This document shows positions 1-3,980 of a stretch of DNA of 9,030 bases, piece after piece. The DNA comes from Syntrophaceae bacterium (GTDB lineage Bacteria; Desulfobacterota; SM23-61): assembly GCA_003154025.1 (NCBI GenBank), contig PMCE01000250.1, positions 9,420-18,449 of the forward strand. Direction: 5' to 3'. A model generated the notes under the pieces. That model did not search any database. It was not told where the DNA came from and was given only the letters and a program-made list of their open reading frames with translations. Numbering within the stretch: position 1 is the first letter of the stretch; each line of letters starts with the position of its first letter. Position numbers and translations under genes: made by a program.

Positions 1-1
1 C

Positions 2-94
2 GCCCTGTCGACGATGGTTGAGGGGCGGCTCATCTCGGATGTGGTGGCGGTCATCGGGTCGATCGACATCGTTCTGGCGGAAATTGACCGCTGA
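2..94 (+). CDS. nuoD: NADH-quinone oxidoreductase subunit D, C-terminal end (partial)
   Basis: This is the last 30 codons of a gene that begins before the window, read in the frame ending at the TGA at 92-94. The visible peptide ends in DVVAVIGSIDIVLAEIDR, which closely matches the highly conserved C-terminus of the 49-kDa/NuoD subunit of complex I (compare the DVVAIIGTQDIVFGEVDR ending of the mitochondrial protein). NuoD forms part of the quinone-binding pocket with NuoB and NuoH in the peripheral arm. Only the tail is visible, so I cannot tell whether it is a separate NuoD or a NuoCD fusion. The next gene starts 21 nt downstream behind a strong ribosome binding site, consistent with one operon. 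The identification rests on a short but distinctive segment and fits the nuo genes that follow. Confidence 0.88.
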   Translation, partial: ALSTMVEGRLISDVVAVIGSIDIVLAEIDR

Positions 95-115
95 GCGAAA
101 GGAGGAGCTCACGCC

Positions 116-460
116 ATGACCCTGCGGGAGGCTGCCGAGAAAATGGGGATGAAGCCCGTGTCCGGGCTCTCCAGACTCTCCCGGGAATTCACCCGCGGGT
201 ATGTGAGCGATCTCCTGAGCGACGTCATGGCCAACGCCAAGGCCGGCGACGTGTGGGTCACCCTTCAGGTCCATCAGAACATCGTGGCCGTGGCCGCGCT
301 GAAGGAACTGGCCGCCATCATCCTCATCGGGGGGCGGCAGCCGGAGAGGCAGACCCTGGCCAAGGCAGAAGCGGAGAACATCCCCATCCTGTTGTCCGAA
401 CTGCCGGCTTTCGAAGTGGCCGGGCGGCTTTACCAGATGGGGATACTGGGAAAAGGATGA
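116..460 (+). CDS. DRTGG-domain protein (accessory to the NADH/hydrogenase module)
   Basis: This 114-residue soluble protein consists of a single DRTGG-type domain. Family-typical stretches are GDVWVTLQVHQNIVAVAAL (about residues 44-62), the hydrophobic strand AIILIGGRQPE (about 67-77), and ENIPILLSELPAFEVAGRLY near the end. The domain also occurs in phosphotransacetylase and CBS-domain proteins, where it is thought to be regulatory or ligand-binding; no enzymatic activity can be assigned. The ATG at 116 is preceded by GGAGGAG at 101-107, with normal spacing. The gene lies 21 nt after nuoD and 13 nt before the HATPase gene. Stand-alone DRTGG proteins paired with a small HATPase are known from [FeFe]-hydrogenase clusters, so a role in regulating or assembling the NADH-reacting module is a reasonable inference. 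Its function is otherwise unknown. Confidence 0.82.
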   Translation: MTLREAAEKMGMKPVSGLSRLSREFTRGYVSDLLSDVMANAKAGDVWVTLQVHQNIVAVAALKELAAIILIGGRQPERQTLAKAEAENIPILLSELPAFEVAGRLYQMGILGKG

Positions 461-473
461 TGCGGGCCGGCTC

Positions 474-1016
474 GTGCAAGATTTGTCGCTGCATATCTTG
501 GACATCGTGGAAAATTCCCTGGCTGCCGGGGCCCGAAAAGTGGAGATTCGAATTGAAGAGGATCTCCCCGCCGACCGGCTGGTGGTGGAGATCATGGATG
601 ACGGGTGCGGAATGGACGGAGAGATGGCCCAAAAAGCCCTGGATCCCTTTTTCACCACCAAGACGGTCCGCCGGGTGGGGCTCGGGCTGCCGCTCCTCGC
701 GGAGGCCTGCCGGATGACCGGCGGGGAACTCTGCCTGCAGTCCTGCCCGGGAAAGGGGACCACCGTGCGGGCTACCTTTCGATGCAGCCATATCGACCGC
801 AAACCCCTGGGCCCCATGACGGATACGCTGATGACCCTGATCGTCGGCCACCCTGAAGTGGACCTGATCTATGAACATCGGAAGGACGGAAGGGCCTTCT
901 CCCTGGATACCCGGGAGATCAAATCCGACCTGGGAGAGATTCCCCTGAACGCTCCCGAGGTCGTCTCCACCCTCCGGACCCTCATCCAGTCCGGTTTGGA
1001 TGAGCTGGAAGGTTGA
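474..1016 (+). CDS. GHKL/HATPase-domain ATP-binding protein (stand-alone, kinase-like)
   Basis: This 180-residue protein has a GHKL ATP-binding fold in its first 100 residues. The N-box asparagine is N14 in LHILDIVENSLAAGA, the G1 box is D42-D-G-C-G46, the G2 box is GLGL at 69-72, and a GKGTT segment lies at 93-97. There is no dimerisation/phosphoacceptor-histidine domain, receiver or transmembrane segment, so it is not a complete sensor kinase. Residues 105-180, beginning near HIDRKPLG, form a C-terminal region that I recall as conserved in this family but without a known function. The GTG at 474 is chosen because MQDLSLHILDI is the family-typical N-terminus. The start lacks a well-placed Shine-Dalgarno: the nearest purine run is AAAAGGA at 451-457, overlapping the previous stop, so translational coupling is likely. 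It probably works with the DRTGG protein; an anti-sigma-like or assembly role is possible but unproven. Confidence 0.83.
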   Translation: MQDLSLHILDIVENSLAAGARKVEIRIEEDLPADRLVVEIMDDGCGMDGEMAQKALDPFFTTKTVRRVGLGLPLLAEACRMTGGELCLQSCPGKGTTVRATFRCSHIDRKPLGPMTDTLMTLIVGHPEVDLIYEHRKDGRAFSLDTREIKSDLGEIPLNAPEVVSTLRTLIQSGLDELEG

Positions 1017-1033
1017 CATCGCTTGATCTGGAC

Positions 1034-1043
1034 GGAGGAAAGG
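1034..1043 (+). promoter_or_regulatory. Ribosome binding site deciding the nuoE start
   Basis: The purine run GGAGGAAAGG ends 8 nt before the ATG at 1052. It supports that ATG over the in-frame TTG at 1013, which overlaps the stop of the preceding gene and would add 13 residues unlike the family N-terminus. Confidence 0.7.
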
Positions 1044-1051
1044 CGAGCATT

Positions 1052-1555
1052 ATGACTGAGGAAAAGAGCCAGGCAGGAACCGCGGCCGGCGAGATCCCTC
1101 CCGAGCAGTGGAAGAAGATCGACGCGATCATCGACAAGTACAAGTATAAGGAGGGGACCCTGATCCCGGTCCTCAAAGAAGTTCAGGAAATGACCGGGTA
1201 TCTTCCCCTTCAGGTCCAACACTATGTCGCCGAGGGGATGAAGCTCCACCCCAGCCAGGTCTACGGAGTGGTGACTTTCTATTCTCTATTCACCATGACT
1301 CCCCGGGGGCGGCATACCGTGCGAGTGTGCCTGGGTACGGCGTGTTACGTGCGGGGCGGGCAGGCGATTCTGGACTTGGTGAAGAAAGAGTTCGGCGTCG
1401 AGGTGAACCAGACCACTCCGGACTATCGCTATACTTTGGAAGTTGTCAACTGTCCCGGAACCTGCGGCCTGGCGCCGGTCCTGTGCGTGGACGAAGACGT
1501 TTACGGCATTCCCGAGCCTCCCAGAGCCCTAGAGATCCTGAAGGAATATACCTGA
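1052..1555 (+). CDS. nuoE: NADH-quinone oxidoreductase subunit E / HndA-like [2Fe-2S] subunit
   Basis: This is the 24-kDa-type thioredoxin-fold subunit of the NADH-oxidising module. It has 167 residues, a usual length. An N-terminal helical part (about 17-88) contains the family signature VYGVVTFYSLFTMTPRG. The [2Fe-2S] site (N1a equivalent) uses C93 and C98 in CLGTAC and C134 and C138 in CPGTC. The cluster lies next to the FMN of NuoF and may act as an electron reservoir. The gene ends 19 nt before the ferredoxin gene. The same family supplies HndA/HydC in NAD(P)-linked [FeFe] hydrogenases, and the next two genes here follow the Hnd order. Its position in the nuo operon makes NuoE the appropriate name. 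Confidence 0.93.
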   Translation: MTEEKSQAGTAAGEIPPEQWKKIDAIIDKYKYKEGTLIPVLKEVQEMTGYLPLQVQHYVAEGMKLHPSQVYGVVTFYSLFTMTPRGRHTVRVCLGTACYVRGGQAILDLVKKEFGVEVNQTTPDYRYTLEVVNCPGTCGLAPVLCVDEDVYGIPEPPRALEILKEYT

Positions 1556-1574
1556 ACCCTGGAGGGGAAGAATT

Positions 1575-1958
1575 ATGGCCAAGATTTCCATCGAAGACCT
1601 GAAGAAAATAAAGGAATCGGTCCAGGCCGGAGTTAACCTGCGGGAGGGGGGATACCGGGCCAAAGTGAATGTCCACATGGGAACCTGCGGGATCGCCTCG
1701 GGAGCCCGCAAGCTCATGACCGCCGTCCTGGATGAGATCGAGAAGCGAGACATAAAAGACGTCATCGTGACCACCTCCGGCTGCGCCGGCCTTTGCAGCC
1801 GCGAGCCCATGGTCACGGTGGAACGTCTGGGAGAAGCCCCGGTCAAATACGTGGACCTGGACGCGGAAAAAATGAAGGAAATATTCGCCGAGCACGTCCT
1901 GGGGGGCAAGATCGTGGAAAAGTACGCCCTTGCCGTGGGGAGTGAGACGAGCTTCTAG
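1575..1958 (+). CDS. Small [2Fe-2S] thioredoxin-like ferredoxin (HndB-like)
   Basis: This 127-residue soluble protein belongs to the thioredoxin-like [2Fe-2S] ferredoxin family found as HndB in NADP-reducing hydrogenase operons. The family pattern is visible as a short N-terminal helix (IEDLKKIKES), HMGTCGIASGAR around C38, and TTSGCAGLCSREP with C70 and C74. Only one cysteine lies in the first ligand loop, where many relatives of this fold have a CX4C pair; from memory this is normal for the HndB type. The fourth ligand, if any, is not obvious. GGAGGGG at 1560-1566 precedes the ATG at 1575. The gene sits between nuoE and nuoF, as hndB sits between hndA and hndC. Canonical 13- or 14-subunit complex I has no such subunit. 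It probably forms part of, or shuttles electrons to, the input arm. Confidence 0.87.
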   Translation: MAKISIEDLKKIKESVQAGVNLREGGYRAKVNVHMGTCGIASGARKLMTAVLDEIEKRDIKDVIVTTSGCAGLCSREPMVTVERLGEAPVKYVDLDAEKMKEIFAEHVLGGKIVEKYALAVGSETSF

Positions 1959-1959
1959 A

Positions 1960-2001
1960 ATTGCGCATTTCGCATTGGGAATTGCGCATTGCAGGTTGAA
2001 G
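1960..2001. repeat. Heptad repeat array, consensus ATTGCGC
   Basis: Starting two bases after the ferredoxin stop, six consecutive 7-nt units run without a register slip: 1960-1966 ATTGCGC, 1967-1973 ATTTCGC, 1974-1980 ATTGGGA, 1981-1987 ATTGCGC, 1988-1994 ATTGCAG and 1995-2001 GTTGAAG. Units 1 and 4 are identical and the last one is degenerate. The array is more AT-rich than the flanking genes and lies in a 132-nt gap in an otherwise compact operon. It encodes nothing obvious. It resembles in style the short tandem heptamer (STRR) sequences described in cyanobacteria, but I do not claim homology. Confidence 0.65.
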
Positions 2002-2034
2002 GACTGGATTTCGGTTCGCCCCGAGCATTCTTTT

Positions 2035-2083
2035 GAATTTAGGCAATTTAGGTATTCCAGGCATTTGTAGGGTTTTAGGGAGG
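2035..2083. repeat. Degenerate AGG-phased repeat (about 9 nt) before nuoF
   Basis: AGG trinucleotides begin at 2041, 2050, 2059, 2069 and 2077, giving spacings of 9, 9, 10 and 8 nt. Each is preceded by an AT-rich word such as AATTT, ATTCC, ATTTGT or TTTT. The run merges into the nuoF ribosome binding site GGGAGG at 2078-2083, which is 7 nt before the ATG at 2091. Its period differs from the 7-nt array earlier in the same gap. It could be a second decayed repeat or chance in AT-rich sequence. Confidence 0.45.
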
Positions 2084-2090
2084 TTTTGCG

Positions 2091-3884
2091 ATGTCCATCA
2101 AGGCTTTTCGTTCCCATATATTGATGTGCGCCGGCACCGCCTGCGTCTCCTGCGGGACGTTTAAAGTGCGGGCGCGGCTGGAGAAGGAACTCAAGGATCG
2201 GGGTCTGGATGAAGAGGTAAAAGTGGTGATCACGGGGTGCAACGGGTTCTGCGCCGAAGGCCCCATTGCCGTGGTCTACCCCGACGGGATCTTTTACGGC
2301 AAGCTGAAGCCCGAGGACATACCCCTGATCGTGGAAGAACACATCCTCAAGGGCCGCCCGGTCTCCAAGCTCTTTTACCGGGAACCGATCAAGAAACAAG
2401 CCATCCCCCTGTTGAAAGACATTCCCTTCTTCGGCCTGCAGGTGCTGCGGGTTCTCCGGAACCGGGGCCTGATCGACCCGGAATCCATCGAAGAGTACAT
2501 CGCCAAGGATGGGTACCAGGCCCTGCACAAGGCCCTCACCCAGATGACCCCCGAACAGATCGTCGCCGAAATGAAGGAGTCGGGACTCCGGGGCCGCGGG
2601 GGCGCCGGTTTTCCCACCGGGGACAAGTGGGAGGAATCCCGTAAGTATAACCGCTTTCCCAAGTACGTAATCTGCAACGGCGATGAAGGGGACCCGGGGG
2701 CCTTCATGGACCGGTCGGTATTGGAGGCGGACCCCCACGCGGTCCTCGAGGGAATGGCCATCTGCGCCAGGGCGATCGATTCCCACGAGGGGTACCTCTA
2801 CGTCCGGGCCGAGTATCCCCTGGCCATCAAGCGGCTCAACATGGCCATCGAGCATGCCAAAAATTTGGGGGTTTTGGGCAAAGACATTTTCGGCACCGGG
2901 TTCGACTTCGACGCCTACGTATATCCAGGGGCGGGAGCCTTCGTCTGCGGAGAATCCACCGCCCTCATGTTCTCCCTGGAGGGGAAGAGGGGAATGCCCC
3001 GGGCTAAACCGCCCCGCTCGGCGGAGGCCGGCCTCTGGGGAATGCCCACGGTTTTGAACAACGTGGAGACCTTTGCCAACGTGCCGCAGATCATGCTCCA
3101 CGGGGCCAAGTGGTTCAACGCCCTGGGAACGGAAAAAAGCAAGGGGACCAAGGTCTTCTCCCTGGCCGGTTCGGTGAACAACATCGGCCTGGTGGAGGTG
3201 CCCATGGGGATCTCCCTCCGATCGATCGTCTTCGACATCGGCGAGGGGATCAAGGGGGGGAAGAAATTCAAGGCCGCCCAGCTGGGGGGCCCTTCGGGCG
3301 GGTTCGTCCCGGAACACCTCATGGACACCCCCGTCGACTACGAATCCCTGGAAGCCACCGGAGCCATCATGGGGTCGGGCGGGATCGTCATCTGCGACGA
3401 AGCAACCTGCATGGTGGACTCGGCCCGCTTCTTCACCGCCTTCTGCGTGGATGAGTCCTGCGGCAAGTGCGTCCCCTGCCGTGTCGGCCTCACGGTGATG
3501 CTCCGCAAGCTCGAGGACATCGTGGGCGGCAAAGGGCAGGAGGGGGATGTGGAATTTCTGGAGGATCTGGGGCGCCACATCGTCCGCATATCCCATTGCG
3601 GACTGGGGCAGTCGGCCCCCAACCCGGTCCTCTCCACCATCCGCCATTTCCGGAATGAATACGATGAACACATCAAGGACAAGCATTGCCGCTCCCTGGT
3701 CTGCACGCCGCTCATCCGCTTTGCAGTGAACGAAACGAAGTGCAAGATGTGCGGGCTCTGCCTGAAAGCCTGCCCCAGCAACGCCGTCACCTGGGAGAAG
3801 AAGAAGCCGGCCAAGATCAACCCGGAGCTGTGCACCAAGTGCAAATCGTGCATCCGGGCCTGTAAGTTTTGGGCGATTGAATAA
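2091..3884 (+). CDS. nuoF: NADH-quinone oxidoreductase subunit F, long HndC/HydB-type flavoprotein
   Basis: This NADH-binding FMN flavoprotein accepts hydride from NADH and passes electrons into the Fe-S chain. At 597 residues it is much longer than canonical NuoF (about 440). Three parts are visible. Residues 1-95 form a thioredoxin-like [2Fe-2S] domain with C13, C18, C50 and C54. The NuoF core follows, with the glycine-rich FMN/NADH loop GRGGAGFPTG at 168-177, then CNGDEGDPGAFMDRS and GAGAFVCGESTALM. It also carries the [4Fe-4S] N3 site C457-x2-C460-x2-C463 plus C503. A C-terminal 2x[4Fe-4S] ferredoxin domain has C551/554/557/561 and C581/584/587/591. This architecture is that of HndC/HydB in NAD(P)-linked, often electron-bifurcating, [FeFe] hydrogenases. 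GGGAGG at 2078-2083 supports the start. In a nuo operon it most likely serves complex I, with extra cluster sites for another redox partner. Confidence 0.94.
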   Translation: MSIKAFRSHILMCAGTACVSCGTFKVRARLEKELKDRGLDEEVKVVITGCNGFCAEGPIAVVYPDGIFYGKLKPEDIPLIVEEHILKGRPVSKLFYREPIKKQAIPLLKDIPFFGLQVLRVLRNRGLIDPESIEEYIAKDGYQALHKALTQMTPEQIVAEMKESGLRGRGGAGFPTGDKWEESRKYNRFPKYVICNGDEGDPGAFMDRSVLEADPHAVLEGMAICARAIDSHEGYLYVRAEYPLAIKRLNMAIEHAKNLGVLGKDIFGTGFDFDAYVYPGAGAFVCGESTALMFSLEGKRGMPRAKPPRSAEAGLWGMPTVLNNVETFANVPQIMLHGAKWFNALGTEKSKGTKVFSLAGSVNNIGLVEVPMGISLRSIVFDIGEGIKGGKKFKAAQLGGPSGGFVPEHLMDTPVDYESLEATGAIMGSGGIVICDEATCMVDSARFFTAFCVDESCGKCVPCRVGLTVMLRKLEDIVGGKGQEGDVEFLEDLGRHIVRISHCGLGQSAPNPVLSTIRHFRNEYDEHIKDKHCRSLVCTPLIRFAVNETKCKMCGLCLKACPSNAVTWEKKKPAKINPELCTKCKSCIRACKFWAIE

Positions 3885-3967
3885 GCGTTCAGCAATCAGC
3901 TTTCAGCCGCCGGCAAAAGGGAAAAGGGATAAAGAGGTTGTGTTGCTGACCGCTGACCGCTGATAGC
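3885..3967. repeat. Inverted heptad element, arms of GCNNTCA / TGANNGC, between nuoF and nuoG
   Basis: The left arm begins directly after the nuoF stop and has TCAGC at 3889, 3896 and 3903, exactly 7 nt apart. The right arm has the inverse, GCTGA, at 3945, 3952 and 3959, again 7 nt apart. The arms can pair as three 5-bp blocks (3889-3907 with 3945-3963) separated by 2x2 mismatches, around a 37-nt purine-rich loop with GGGAAAAGGGATAAAGAGG. The element ends just before the nuoG ribosome binding site (GAGG at 3970-3973). There is no downstream T-run, so an intrinsic terminator is unlikely. It looks like a palindromic intergenic repeat, perhaps a mobile-element remnant or an mRNA stability structure. 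Confidence 0.7.
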
Positions 3968-3980
3968 TTGAGGTTATCGA

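Noticed and set aside
1013..1051. Upstream TTG start for nuoE adding 13 residues
   Set aside because: The TTG overlaps the stop of the preceding gene, lacks a suitable ribosome binding site, and the added residues do not look like the family. The ATG at 1052 follows a purine-rich site.
1446..3686. Long minus-strand open frame of 746 codons opposite nuoE, the ferredoxin gene and nuoF
   Set aside because: It spans three convincing plus-strand genes with catalytic motifs, its translation shows no recognisable domain, and long antisense frames are expected in GC-rich DNA.
3885..3967. Rho-independent terminator between nuoF and nuoG
   Set aside because: The inverted arms pair only in 5-bp blocks with mismatches, the loop is 37 nt, and no T-run follows. 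A terminator in mid-operon would also be unexpected.
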